64,000 bases of DNA, taken from contig NZ_BAGJ01000135.1 of NCBI RefSeq assembly GCF_000308775.1, positions 62,001 through 126,000 of the forward strand, given 5' to 3'. This DNA comes from Nocardia testacea NBRC 100365 (GTDB lineage: Bacteria; Actinomycetota; Actinomycetes; Mycobacteriales; Mycobacteriaceae). Shown in pieces: positions 26,674 to 36,482 of this stretch. The translations under genes were made by a program, and so were the position numbers. Positions within the stretch are counted from its first letter, which is position 1; each line of letters opens with the position of its first letter. The notes beneath the pieces were generated by a model. That model was not told where the DNA came from. It made no database searches and saw only the letters and a program-made list of their open reading frames with translations.

Positions 26674-27231
26674 ATGACCTTGAGCGACAACTCCACCCTC
26701 CCCCGGACCGCCACCGGCGCGGCTCTCTCCGGCGAACGGGCCGACCTGCTGGCCGAACTGCGCGCAGCGCGGTTCTTCCTGCGTTTCACCACCCGCGAAC
26801 TGACCGAAGAACAGGCGGCGGCGCGCCCGACACCCAGCGAGCTGTGCCTGGGCGGCCTGATCAAACATGTGACCGGCGTCGAGCGCGGCTGGGTGGATTT
26901 CATCGTCGACGGAACCTCGACCTCGAAGGATTTCGACGAGCTGACCGCCGAGGACTTCGCCGCCCGGCAGAACGAGTTCCGGATGCTGCCCGGCGAGACG
27001 CTGGCCGGGGTGCTCGCGGCCTATGACGAGGTGGCACGGCGTACCGACGAGATGGTCGTGTCGCTGCCCGACCTGGATGCGAAGTGGCCGTTGCCGAAGG
27101 CGCCCTGGTTCCAGGAGAGCCACTGGTCCACGCGCCGGGTCCTGCTGCACATCATTGCCGAGACCACGCAGCACGCCGGTCACGCGGACATCATCCGCGA
27201 AGCGATCGACGGCGCCAAGACCATGGGCTGA
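26674..27231 (+). CDS. DinB-family protein (DUF664)
   Basis: The protein has 185 residues from the ATG at 26674. A TTG at 26680 is better placed relative to GGAAGG, so the exact start is open. Four helices are expected. The metal-site histidines are likely those in IKHVTGVERGWVD and LLHIIAETTQHAGHADIIREAIDG, the classic DUF664 signature. Some actinobacterial relatives are mycothiol- or bacillithiol-dependent transferases; the reaction here is not known. It stands alone between the propeller gene and the sigma factor. Confidence 0.87.
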   Translation: MTLSDNSTLPRTATGAALSGERADLLAELRAARFFLRFTTRELTEEQAAARPTPSELCLGGLIKHVTGVERGWVDFIVDGTSTSKDFDELTAEDFAARQNEFRMLPGETLAGVLAAYDEVARRTDEMVVSLPDLDAKWPLPKAPWFQESHWSTRRVLLHIIAETTQHAGHADIIREAIDGAKTMG

Positions 27232-27386
27232 CAGCCCGGACTCCGGTGCCCGTCCCCGGCTCGGGGCGGGCACCGGTTTCGGTGCGATACCGGCACACCA
27301 TGTCCGGACCCGTGCGCGGATCATTCGCCGCTGCGCCGAAGGTGCGCACGCGTTCCATCCCTGACAGATCGCGAATGTGGTGTGTG

Positions 27387-28346
27387 TCACCACTGAGCGT
27401 CGAGCGGGCGATGCGGGCCGGTCGCCGTCCACTCGCGGGTGAGATGAGCCAGTTTGTCGGGCGCGACCTGCACGCGCAGTGCCGCGATACCGGCGGGAGC
27501 CAGCTCGAGGCAGAGCACGCCGTAGACCTGTCCGCCGACCTCGATCACTACCGCGGGATCGCCGTTCAGCACGGCCGCGTAGAAGGTGAGGTCGGCGTTG
27601 ACGAAGGCACGTTTGGCGGCCGTCGGCCGGAACAGGTTGCGCAGGTAGCGGGCCACGGCATGCGCCCCGACGACCGGCGCCCGGCGGGCCGGGACCACGC
27701 CGCCGCCGTCGGCCACGCTGACCACGTCGCCGGTGAGCAGCCGGACCAGCGGATCGGTCTCGCCGCTGAGAGCAGCGGCGATGAACTCTTCGGCGATCCG
27801 GCGCGCGGCCGCCGCGTCGACCTCGATCCGGGACCGGCCGCCGAGATGCTGTGCGGCCCGGCGGTAGATCTGCTGGCAGTTCGATTCGGTGAGCTCGAGG
27901 ATCTCCGCGATCTCCCGATGCGAATATCCGAACGCCTCACGCAGCACATACACCGCGCGCTCATTGGGCGTGAGCCGCTCCATCACGGTGAGCATCGCGA
28001 GCGAGACCGACTCGCGCTGTTCGGCGGTCTCGGCGGGACCGAGCATCGGGTCGCCGGCGAGGACCGGTTCCGGAAGCCACTGCCCGACATAGGTCTCCCG
28101 CCGGGCCCGCGCCGAGGTGAGCTGGTTGAGGCACAGGTTGGTGAGCACCTTCGTCAACCATGCCTCGGGCGTCTCGATCTGCTCTCGGTCCACCGCGTGC
28201 CATCGCAGGAAGGTCTCCTGTACCGCGTCCTCGGCGTCACCGGCCGACCCCAGCAGCCGGTAGGCGATCGCCTGCAGGCGGCCGCGGGCGCCTTCGAAGA
28301 GATCTGCCTCGTGCGTGCTGAGCGTCATCATCACATCGTCGGTCAT
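27387..28346 (-). CDS. ECF sigma factor, SigJ-like (ECF41 group)
   Basis: The protein has 319 residues, longer than a plain ECF sigma factor. Region 2 contains LQAIAYRLLGSAGDAEDAVQETFLRWH. Region 4 carries RLTPNERAVYVLREAFGYSHREIAEIL and an ESNCQQIYRRAAQ recognition helix. The C-terminal 130 residues form an NTF2/SnoaL-like domain, as in SigJ and other ECF41 factors, where the extension controls activity in place of an anti-sigma factor. The ATG at 28346 was used; no clear Shine-Dalgarno site was seen. The usual ECF41 partner (a carboxymuconolactone decarboxylase or oxidoreductase) is not next door. Confidence 0.88.
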   Translation of the reverse strand: MTDDVMMTLSTHEADLFEGARGRLQAIAYRLLGSAGDAEDAVQETFLRWHAVDREQIETPEAWLTKVLTNLCLNQLTSARARRETYVGQWLPEPVLAGDPMLGPAETAEQRESVSLAMLTVMERLTPNERAVYVLREAFGYSHREIAEILELTESNCQQIYRRAAQHLGGRSRIEVDAAAARRIAEEFIAAALSGETDPLVRLLTGDVVSVADGGGVVPARRAPVVGAHAVARYLRNLFRPTAAKRAFVNADLTFYAAVLNGDPAVVIEVGGQVYGVLCLELAPAGIAALRVQVAPDKLAHLTREWTATGPHRPLDAQW

Positions 28347-28443
28347 CCGCGCAGGATGCGTCCACCGGCACCGGCCGCAGCGGGGAAGGCGGTGACCGCC
28401 GTGACCGCGCCGCCGCCCGGCCTTCGACGACGCGACCCCCGGG

Positions 28444-29229
28444 TCAGCCGCGGAGACGGAGCAGGACCTGTTGATGCAGCCGCCCGTTGGAGGCGACCGC
28501 GTCTCCGCCGTGCGGGCCGTCGCGGCCGTCGAGGGAGGTGAAGGTGCCGCCGGCCTCCCGGATCAGGATGTCCAGCGCGGCCAGATCCCACAGCGAGACC
28601 TCGGGTTCGGCCGCGATATCCACCGCCCCCTCGGCGACCAGGCAGTAGCTGAAGAAGTCGCCGTAACCGCGGACCCGCCACACTTCGTCGGTGAGGTCGA
28701 TGAACTGCTCACGCAGGCCCCGGTCGCGCCAGCCGGACAGACTGGAGAACGCGAGGCTGGCCGAATCGAGGTCGGCGACGGCGCTGACCGTGATCGGCTG
28801 TGGCGCGCCGGGATGGAAACTCGACCACGCACCCTGCCCCACCGCGGCCCACCAGCGGCGGGCCAGCGCGGGTGCACTCACCACACCGACCACCGGCACA
28901 CCGTCCTCCAGCAAGGCGATGAGAGTGGCCCACACGGGGACACCGCGCACGAAATTCTTGGTGCCGTCGATCGGGTCGATCACCCATTGCCGGCCGGTGA
29001 ACTCGGCCGTGCCGCCGAACTCCTCGCCGAGGACGGCATCCTCGGGGCGGCCGTGCCGCAGCATCCGGCGGATCGCCTCCTCCACGGCCAGATCTGCATC
29101 CGACACCGGAGTGAGGTCCGGTTTGGCATCGACCTTCAGATCCAGGGCGCGGAACCGTTCCCGGGTGATCGCGTCCGCTTCGTCGGCCAGCCGCAATGCG
29201 AGTTCGAGGTCAGAGGAGTGAGCAGCCAC
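28444..29229 (-). CDS. hisN: histidinol-phosphatase (inositol monophosphatase family)
   Basis: The protein has 261 residues. It is a magnesium-dependent phosphatase with the metal ligands in GEE (68-70) and DPIDGT (85-90), plus the late WDLAALDILIREAGG motif. Mycobacterial Rv3137 of this family is the HisN that completes histidine synthesis; a role on inositol phosphate cannot be excluded. The GTG at 29229 is 6 bases after TAGTGT, a leaderless pattern. As in mycobacteria, it is in the region of the fadE24/fadE23 pair, here about 6 kb away. Confidence 0.85.
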   Translation of the reverse strand: MAAHSSDLELALRLADEADAITRERFRALDLKVDAKPDLTPVSDADLAVEEAIRRMLRHGRPEDAVLGEEFGGTAEFTGRQWVIDPIDGTKNFVRGVPVWATLIALLEDGVPVVGVVSAPALARRWWAAVGQGAWSSFHPGAPQPITVSAVADLDSASLAFSSLSGWRDRGLREQFIDLTDEVWRVRGYGDFFSYCLVAEGAVDIAAEPEVSLWDLAALDILIREAGGTFTSLDGRDGPHGGDAVASNGRLHQQVLLRLRG

Positions 29230-29300
29230 ACCCGAACACTATCGAGTCGGTCCGGGTGCGGCCGCGCGCCGTGCCGTCGCGCTCGCCGTGCGCACCCGGG

Positions 29301-29891
29301 TCAGGCCGCCACCGCGCGGGCCGCCGTCAGCGCCTCGGCCCACCACCGCAACCGGCCCAGCATCGCCTGCGCCTGCGCTTCGGGCTCCTCGGGCGCGTGC
29401 AGTTGTCCGTCCTCCCCGAACAGCAGGTAATAGCGAGGGAACGATACGTACTCGCGCACCGTGTGGGCGTCGAGTTCGTTGAATACCTGACGCAACTGTT
29501 CGATGGCCAGCAGGCCGCCGCTGGCGCCGCTGTAGCCGACGAAAGCGATGGCCTTGCCCTGCCACTGGGTGAAATGCCAGTCGATGGCGGCCTTCAGCGA
29601 GGCCGGGAAGCTGCGGTTGTAGTCGGGGGTCACGATGATGAACGCGTCGGCGGCGCCGAGCCGCTCGGAGAGGTCCCGCATACCGGCGGGGCGCGGCGGA
29701 TTCGGTTCCATCGCCGGCGGGACGGCCGGCAGCGCCAGCGGGATCTCGGCCTCGGCCAGATCGATCACGTCGATCTCGAACCCGGCGTCACGGGCTGCCT
29801 GGGCGGCGATCCACGAGGCGACGACCGGTCCGAAGCGGCCCTCCCGGACGCTGCCGACGATCACCGCGAGACGCAGCGGCGTTGTGGTCAT
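29301..29891 (-). CDS. NADPH-dependent FMN reductase-family protein
   Basis: The protein has 196 residues. The ATG at 29891 follows GGAGC at a good distance. The flavodoxin-like fold opens with LAVIVGSVREGRFG (GSxRxGR FMN loop), and the second FMN loop is TPDYNRSFPASLKAAIDW. FVGYSGASGG is the third. Such enzymes reduce quinones, chromate or azo dyes, or supply reduced flavin. It is divergent from the XRE regulator at 30032, separated by 140 bases, which is a common pairing. Confidence 0.88.
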   Translation of the reverse strand: MTTTPLRLAVIVGSVREGRFGPVVASWIAAQAARDAGFEIDVIDLAEAEIPLALPAVPPAMEPNPPRPAGMRDLSERLGAADAFIIVTPDYNRSFPASLKAAIDWHFTQWQGKAIAFVGYSGASGGLLAIEQLRQVFNELDAHTVREYVSFPRYYLLFGEDGQLHAPEEPEAQAQAMLGRLRWWAEALTAARAVAA

Positions 29892-30031
29892 GGTGTGCTC
29901 CGTTCTTCTCCGGCGGCCCGGTGGCCGCCCGGGATCGAATCTGCCGCGCCGGGCGCCGCAGTGGGAGACCGCGCCGAGAGTGGTACTGCCACGGCCACCC
30001 TGAGCGGCCCGCCCGCCGCTACCGTGGGACC

Positions 30032-30886
30032 GTGAGCGAGAACGAGATGGGCCTGTTCCTGCGCAGCAGGCGCGACGCGGTGACACCGGCCCAGGTGGGG
30101 CTGCCCACCGGGGCACGCCGCCGGGCGCCCGGACTGCGCCGGGCGGAACTGGCCACGCTGGCGGGGGTCAGCGTCGAATACATCACCCGTCTCGAGCAGG
30201 GGCGGGACCGTAATCCCTCGCCCCAGGTCCTCGCCGCGCTGGCCGACGCGCTGGGGCTCACCTCCGCCGAGCGTGTCCACCTGTACCGGCTGACCAAGGC
30301 CGATACCGGTTTCAACTGCATGGGCCGGGCCCGGCCGGGTCGCGAGATCCGGCCGACGATCCGGGCGCTGCTCGATCAGCTCGAACCCGCGGCGGCGGTC
30401 GTGGTCAACCGGCTCACCGAGGTGCTGGCCTGCACCGAGGGCTACCGCAGGTTGATGGAGCCGACCGGCGCGCTGGACGGCGAGCACTGGTCCAATCTCG
30501 CTCAGTTCGCCTTCACCGATCCGCGGGCCCGCGAGGTCTACCCGGATTGGGGTCATCTGGCCGACCACCTGGTCGCCACCCTCAAACAGGGCCCCTTCCG
30601 CGCCGACCCGGAGATCGCGGCGCTGGCCGACCAGCTCACCATCACCGCGGGCGCGGCGTTCACCGACCGGGTCGCCACGGTGCCGAATCTGCCCGCCGCC
30701 ACCGGCGTGACCCGGATGGCGCACCCCACCGCCGGGACGCTGCGGCTGGCCTTCGAAACCCTGGACCTTTTCGCCGACGACGATCAGCAGTTGATCGTCC
30801 ACCTGCCCGCCGACCCGGCGACGGCCGCCGCCCTGGACCGCCTCGCCGGCCACCGCCCCGGCAACCTGCGGGCCGTCCCGAGCTGA
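30032..30886 (+). CDS. XRE-type regulator with MmyB-like ligand domain
   Basis: The protein has 284 residues. The helix-turn-helix near residues 33-60 reads RRAELATLAGVSVEYITRLEQGR, with the flanking helix of the XRE family. The C-terminal part (LEPAAAVVVNRLTEVLACTEGYRRL, HWSNLAQFAFTDPRAR, YPDWGHLADHLVATLK) matches the MmyB-like PAS domain that binds fatty acid-like ligands in some members. The GTG at 30032 lies 6 bases after TACCGT (leaderless). It is divergent from the FMN reductase gene and probably controls it. Confidence 0.88.
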   Translation: MSENEMGLFLRSRRDAVTPAQVGLPTGARRRAPGLRRAELATLAGVSVEYITRLEQGRDRNPSPQVLAALADALGLTSAERVHLYRLTKADTGFNCMGRARPGREIRPTIRALLDQLEPAAAVVVNRLTEVLACTEGYRRLMEPTGALDGEHWSNLAQFAFTDPRAREVYPDWGHLADHLVATLKQGPFRADPEIAALADQLTITAGAAFTDRVATVPNLPAATGVTRMAHPTAGTLRLAFETLDLFADDDQQLIVHLPADPATAAALDRLAGHRPGNLRAVPS

Positions 30887-30951
30887 CCGGCGGCGGTCTC
30901 CGCGGGCCGCGCGGTACACCGCGACGGACGCTCCTAGTAGCCTTGAACACC

Positions 30952-32073
30952 GTGCATCCAGACGTGACCGCCGACCTCGCCGAACTCGACGCGACCCTCA
31001 AGACCGTCGAATCGGTCCTCGATATCGAGGAGCTGCGCCGCCGTATAGACGAGCTGGAGCACCAGGCCGCCGATCCCGAGCTCTGGAACGACCAGGATCA
31101 CGCGCAGCGGGTCACCAGCGAGCTCTCGCACGCCCAGGGTGAACTGCGCCGGGTCGAGGAGTTACGGCAGCGGCTCGAGGATCTCCCGGTGCTCTACGAG
31201 CTGGCCGAGGAGGAAGAGGGCGAGGCGAAGACCAGCGCGCTGGCCGATGCCGATGCCGAGCGGGCCGCGCTGCACAGCGATGTGGAGGCGCTCGAGGTCC
31301 GCACGCTGCTCTCGGGCGAGTACGACAAACGAGACGCGCTGGTCAACATCCGCTCCGGCGCCGGTGGCGTGGACGCCGCCGACTGGGCCGAGATGCTCAT
31401 GCGCATGTACATCCGCTGGGCCGACCGGCACAAGTACTCGGTCGAGGTCTACGACACCTCCTACGCCGAAGAAGCCGGTATCAAGAGTGCCACCTTCGCG
31501 GTGAAGACGCCCTACGCCTACGGCACCCTCTCGGTGGAGATGGGCACGCATCGGCTGGTCCGGATCAGCCCGTTCGACAACCAGGGCCGCCGCCAGACCT
31601 CCTTCGCCGAGGTCGAGGTGCTGCCGGTGGTGGAGACCACCGACCATATCGAGGTCCCGGAAACCGATATCCGCGTCGATGTCTACCGGTCGTCGGGTCC
31701 CGGCGGCCAGAGCGTCAACACCACCGACTCGGCCGTGCGGATCACCCATATCCCCACCGGGATCGTGGTGACCTGCCAGAACGAGAAATCGCAGCTGCAG
31801 AACAAGGTGTCGGCCATGCGGGTGCTGCAGGCCAAACTGCTGGAACGCAAACGGCAGGAGGAGCGCGCCCAGATGGATGCGCTCAAGACCAACGAGGGCG
31901 CGTCCTGGGGCAACCAGATGCGGTCCTATGTGCTGCACCCGTACCAGATGGTCAAGGATCTGCGCACCAACTACGAGGTCAACAATCCCTCGGCGGTACT
32001 CGACGGCGATATCGACGGATTCATCGAATCGGGGATCCGCTGGCGGATGAGTACAGTGCTCCAGGAGAGCTAG
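30952..32073 (+). CDS. prfB: peptide chain release factor 2
   Basis: The protein has 373 residues. RF2 recognises UGA and UAA stop codons; the codon-reading tripeptide SPF lies at 206-208 and the catalytic GGQ at 251-253. The frame is continuous from the start codon, so the +1 programmed frameshift found in many bacteria is absent. The GTG at 30952 follows a TAGCCT hexamer by 8 bases. It is the first gene of a cluster with mscS, a small membrane gene, ftsE and ftsX, the same order as in mycobacteria. Confidence 0.97.
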   Translation: MHPDVTADLAELDATLKTVESVLDIEELRRRIDELEHQAADPELWNDQDHAQRVTSELSHAQGELRRVEELRQRLEDLPVLYELAEEEEGEAKTSALADADAERAALHSDVEALEVRTLLSGEYDKRDALVNIRSGAGGVDAADWAEMLMRMYIRWADRHKYSVEVYDTSYAEEAGIKSATFAVKTPYAYGTLSVEMGTHRLVRISPFDNQGRRQTSFAEVEVLPVVETTDHIEVPETDIRVDVYRSSGPGGQSVNTTDSAVRITHIPTGIVVTCQNEKSQLQNKVSAMRVLQAKLLERKRQEERAQMDALKTNEGASWGNQMRSYVLHPYQMVKDLRTNYEVNNPSAVLDGDIDGFIESGIRWRMSTVLQES

Positions 32074-32130
32074 CGGTCCCGGGATCCGGGGCTCCGCAGG
32101 CTGTTCGGTGGTGCGAGAGCAGGTGGTCTG

Positions 32131-33006
32131 ATGTATTCGGACGGGTCCGAGGCCCTGGCGCTGTCGCTGGCGGCGTCTTCGGAGGTCACATCGTGGCTGC
32201 GGTCGTCCGGCCTGGAGATCGTGCTGCTGATCCTCGGGGCGATGCTGTTCGCCCGCTTCGCCACCTACGTTCGCGACCGGGTCACCCAGAAGATCGATTC
32301 CGGATTCCGCGGCGGTGACGCGCTGGTCCGCTCCGAGGAGGCCAAGCACCGGCACGCGCTGGCCCAGGTGCTCACCTGGGTGGTGCTCACCGTGGCCTAC
32401 GTGCTCGTCGCCATGGAGGTCCTGGGACGCATCGGATTCTCGATGTCGGGCCTGGTCGCGCCCGCGGCGGTCCTGGGTGCCGCGCTCGGTTTCGGCGCGC
32501 AGCGCATCGTGCAGGACATCCTGGCGGGGTTCTTCCTCATCACCGAACGGCAGTACGGGTTCGGCGATGTGGTGCGGATCGCGGTGACCGGTATCCAGGA
32601 TCCGGCCGAGGGCACGGTCGAGGATGTGACACTGCGGGTCACCAAACTGCGTAATCCGGATGGTGAGGTGATCACCGTCCCGAACGGCCAGATCGTGAAA
32701 GTCACCAATCTGTCGAAGGATTGGGCCCGCGCGGCGATCGATGTCCCGGTCTCGGCCAGTGCCGATATCATCCGGATCAACGAAGTGCTGCACGAGGTGG
32801 GCGGCCAGGCCTACCAGGACCCCCGCCTCGAACCACTGCTGCTCGACGAGCCGACGGTGATGGGTGTGGAGGACCTGACCGTGGACCAGATGAATATCCG
32901 GATGGTCGCCCGGACGCTGCCGGGTAAACAGTTCGAGGTGAGTCGCGAGTTACGGGTACGCGTGGCCGCGGCCATGCGCCGGGAGGGCTTGAATGCGCGC
33001 CCGTAG
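32131..33006 (+). CDS. mechanosensitive ion channel protein, MscS family
   Basis: The protein has 291 residues. Three helices lie near 28-46, 80-100 and the pore-lining 107-135, with the Ala/Gly-rich core VAPAAVLGAALGFGAQRIVQDILAGFF, a MscS signature. The beta domain begins with FGDVVRI and includes PNGQIVKVTNLSKDW, also typical. It opens under membrane tension to relieve osmotic shock. It lies 57 bases after prfB, and its stop codon overlaps the start of the next gene. Confidence 0.9.
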   Translation: MYSDGSEALALSLAASSEVTSWLRSSGLEIVLLILGAMLFARFATYVRDRVTQKIDSGFRGGDALVRSEEAKHRHALAQVLTWVVLTVAYVLVAMEVLGRIGFSMSGLVAPAAVLGAALGFGAQRIVQDILAGFFLITERQYGFGDVVRIAVTGIQDPAEGTVEDVTLRVTKLRNPDGEVITVPNGQIVKVTNLSKDWARAAIDVPVSASADIIRINEVLHEVGGQAYQDPRLEPLLLDEPTVMGVEDLTVDQMNIRMVARTLPGKQFEVSRELRVRVAAAMRREGLNARP

Positions 33007-33148
33007 ATCGACCCTGATCCTGGCGGGCGGCTGGGTGGCGACGTTCGTGCTGTACCTGTTCGTCAAACCGGATCAGATCGCACCCGCGAAACCGGCGCCG
33101 GCCCCCGCCGTCCATCAGGTCCCTGTCCAGGTGATTCCCGTCCGATAG
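32993..33148 (+). CDS. 51-residue membrane protein with VLYLFVKP motif
   Basis: The frame begins at an ATG 14 bases before the mscS stop, with a GGGAGGG site just upstream, so the two are translationally coupled. A basic start MRARRS is followed by one helix (about 7-25) ending in VLYLFVKPD, then a Pro/Val-rich tail. In mycobacteria a short Pro-rich membrane gene (Rv3103c) holds the same slot between mscS and ftsE. The helix end resembles that of the protein upstream of smpB at 15104. Function unknown. Confidence 0.72.
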   Translation: MRARRSTLILAGGWVATFVLYLFVKPDQIAPAKPAPAPAVHQVPVQVIPVR

Positions 33149-33204
33149 CGGGGACGACACGGCCCGCGGGCCGCTTCGTTATCGAATGGTTACACTGTCT
33201 CCTC

Positions 33205-33893
<689 letters not shown>

Positions 33894-33894
<1 letters not shown>

Positions 33895-34799
33895 TGCGCG
33901 CGGGATTCCTGTTCGGCGAGGTCTCCGAGGGGCTGCGCCGCAATGTCACCATGACCATCGCGATGATCCTGACCACCGCGGTCTCGCTGACCATGCTGGG
34001 CGGCGGTCTGCTGGCGGTGCGGATCGCCGACAAGACCGAGCAGTACTTCCTGGACCGGCTCGAGGTGCGGCTGTACCTTACCGAGGACGTGTCCGCGACC
34101 GATCCGGATTGTGTGAACGATCCGTGCCGGACGCTCATGGCCGATCTCGAGGCCGTCGACGGCGTGGAGAACGTGCAGTACCTCAATCGGGACGCGGCGA
34201 TCCGGGAGGCGAAGGAGAAAACCTTCAAGGACCAGCCGGAACTCGCCGAATACGTGAGCGAGACCCCGCTGCCGGCCTCGCTGCGGGTCAAGATGACCGA
34301 CGCGTCGCTGTACCCGACGATCTACGAGCAGTTCTACGAGCGGCCCGGCGTCGGCATGGTCCGTAACGACAAGGACATCGTGGACCGGCTGGTCAGCCTG
34401 TTCGACGGCCTGCGCAACGCGGCCTTCGGTATGGCGCTGCTGCAGGCGGTGGCGGCCCTGCTGCTGATCGCGAACATGGTGCAGATCGCGGCCTTCACCC
34501 GGCGTACGGAGGTGAGCATCATGCGCCTGGTGGGCGCCACCCGCTGGTACACCCAGCTGCCGTTCCTGCTGGAGGCGGTGGCCGCCGCACTGGCCGGCGG
34601 ATTGCTGGCCACGGCCGGCCTGTTCGTGGCCCGGCCGCTGGTGATCGACCGGGCGCTCGGTGACCTGTTCGCCAGCAATGTGTTCCCCCAGATCACCTTC
34701 GACGACATATTCACCACCGCGCTCATGGTGATGCCGGTCGGCGTGCTGTTCGCCGGTCTCACCGCCTACGCGACCCTGCGCTGGTACGTGCGGGAATAG
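33894..34799 (+). CDS. ftsX: cell division protein FtsX
   Basis: The protein has 301 residues. A first helix at about 20-43 is followed by a large outside loop with two cysteines (DCVNDPC), typical of mycobacterial FtsX, which contacts RipC there. Three C-terminal helices follow (about 180-200, 225-250, 275-295). Start and stop overlap with ftsE (TAATG). Directly after it is a long hairpin rather than smpB, which follows ftsX in mycobacteria. Confidence 0.95.
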
Positions 34800-34859
34800 C
34801 CGGCCGGAGGCCGCGGCCCGGGTGACGACATCTCCCACCCGCGGCGACTCCGGCGACCG

Positions 34860-34894
34860 AGAACGCCCGCCCCGGGTCCCGGGGCGGGCGTTCT
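34860..34894 (+). terminator. terminator after ftsX
   Basis: Sixteen-base perfect arms, starting AGAACGCCCG (34860) and ending GGGCGTTCT (34894), around a 3-base loop. There is no long T-run, but the stem is very stable. It ends the prfB-ftsX cluster. Confidence 0.85.
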
Positions 34895-34956
34895 GGGCTT
34901 CATCGGCCGCGATTCCGCGTCCGCTCACCAGGACGTAGAGACCACTCGACGCCTTT

Positions 34957-34993
34957 CTTACTCCGCAGTAAGATAGCCTTACTCCGCAGTAAG
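34957..34993. promoter_or_regulatory. tandem dyad operators upstream of the fadE pair
   Basis: The dyad CTTACT-CCGC-AGTAAG occurs twice, at 34957-34972 and 34978-34993, 21 bases (two helical turns) apart. The second ends about 40 bases before the fadE24-like start. The form fits a TetR/FadR-type repressor. No regulator gene is adjacent. Confidence 0.8.
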
Positions 34994-35035
34994 ATACCCG
35001 GGGTCCGACCCTCACCCCCGCGCGAGAAACAGGTG

Positions 35036-36442
35036 ATGATGAGTATTCGAGACAGCGCTACCGAGCGGCGGCCGCACCACGGCGACCGCCAGGAGAACGG
35101 GGTGGGCCTGCACCAACCCAAACGGGACTGGATGGGCGCCGCCATGCGGGTCATGTCGACCATCACCGGTTCGGAGCTGGCCGAGAAGTACAACCTGCGC
35201 AAGCCGATCGACCGGGTCACCTACCAGAGCACCAAAACCGGATTCCGCACCCTCGGCGCCGCCACCCGCGCCTTCAACAAGGTCGCCGGCGGCGGGGCGC
35301 CCAAGCGACTTCCGGACAACGAGTCGAAGACCAAGGACTACTTCGACCTCACCCCGACCGACGAACAGCAGATGATCGCCGAGACCGTGCGCGAGTTCGC
35401 GGCCGAGATCCTGCGCCCGGCCGCGCACGACGCCGACGAGGCGGCCGCGGCGCCGGCCGATCTGCTCGGCCGGGCCGCGGAACTGGGTATCACCCTCATC
35501 AATGTGCCCGAGGAACTCGAGGGCGCGGCCACCGAACGCGGCGCGGTCACCAACACGATGGTCGCGGAGGCCCTCGCGCACGGCGATATGGGTCTCGCGC
35601 TGCCACTGCTCGCGCCGAGCGGTGTCGCGGTCGCACTGTCCCAGTGGGGTACCGACGCCCAGCAGCAGACCTACCTGCCGGCGTTCACCGGGGAGAACGT
35701 GCCACAGGCCTCGGTGGTCATCAGCGAGCCGCGTGCCCTGTTCGATCCCTTCAGCCTGCAGACCAAGGCGGTGCGCTCCCCCAGCGGATATCGGCTGACC
35801 GGGGTGAAGAGCCTGGTGCCCGCGGCCGCCGCCGCGGAGATCTTCGTGGTGGGCGCCGAACTCGACGGACGTCCCGCCCTGTTCGTGGTGGAATCCGACG
35901 CCAAGGGCCTGTCGGTGGAAGCCGATCCCAGCATGGGGCTGCGCGCGGCCGGGCTGGGCCGGCTGGTCCTGGACAATGTGGCAATCGCCGCCGACGCGAT
36001 CCTCGGTGAGGGCGACGCCACCCGGCACGCCGCCGACTACCGCGACGCCGTCCAGCTCGCCCGCCTCGGCTGGGCCGCGCTGGCCACCGGCACCGGGCAG
36101 GCCGTACTCGACTACGTGATCCCCTACGTCAACGAGCGGGAAGCCTTCGGCGAACCGATCAGCCACCGGCAGGCGGTCGCGTTCATGGTCGCCGATATCG
36201 CCATCGAACTCGACGGTCTGCGGCTGGTCACGCTACGCGGCGCCGCCCGCGCCGAACAGGGCCTCACCTTCGCCCGCGAAGCGGCGCTGGCCAAGAAACT
36301 GGCGGCGGACAAGGGGATGCGCTTCGGGCTGGACGGTGTCCAATTGCTCGGCGGCCACGGCTTCACCAAGGAGCACCCGGTCGAACGCTGGTACCGCGAT
36401 CTGAGGGGTATCGCGGTTGCCGAGGGCGTGGTGTTGGTCTGA
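35036..36442 (+). CDS. acyl-CoA dehydrogenase, FadE24-like
   Basis: This protein has about 468 residues; the start is one of three adjacent codons (GTG 35033, ATG 35036, ATG 35039). A long N-terminal extension is followed by the ACAD N-terminal helices (DEQQMIAETVREFAAEI, ADLLGRAAELGITLIN). The FAD-binding middle domain and C-terminal helical bundle (QAVAFMVADIAIELDGLRLV; LLGGHGFTKEHPVERWYRDLRG) follow. It catalyses the first step of a beta-oxidation-type pathway on a CoA ester. It forms a tight pair with the next gene, as fadE24-fadE23 do in M. tuberculosis; such pairs often make heteromeric enzymes. Confidence 0.88.
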   Translation: MMSIRDSATERRPHHGDRQENGVGLHQPKRDWMGAAMRVMSTITGSELAEKYNLRKPIDRVTYQSTKTGFRTLGAATRAFNKVAGGGAPKRLPDNESKTKDYFDLTPTDEQQMIAETVREFAAEILRPAAHDADEAAAAPADLLGRAAELGITLINVPEELEGAATERGAVTNTMVAEALAHGDMGLALPLLAPSGVAVALSQWGTDAQQQTYLPAFTGENVPQASVVISEPRALFDPFSLQTKAVRSPSGYRLTGVKSLVPAAAAAEIFVVGAELDGRPALFVVESDAKGLSVEADPSMGLRAAGLGRLVLDNVAIAADAILGEGDATRHAADYRDAVQLARLGWAALATGTGQAVLDYVIPYVNEREAFGEPISHRQAVAFMVADIAIELDGLRLVTLRGAARAEQGLTFAREAALAKKLAADKGMRFGLDGVQLLGGHGFTKEHPVERWYRDLRGIAVAEGVVLV

Positions 36443-36482
36443 GTTCCCGGCGTCGTCACAGCTTTTTTCCCAGGAGACTTCC

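Noticed and set aside
34957..34998. Repeat considered as a CRISPR-like array
   Set aside because: Only two copies of 16-base dyads with a 5-base gap; far too short for repeats and spacers, and no cas gene is near.
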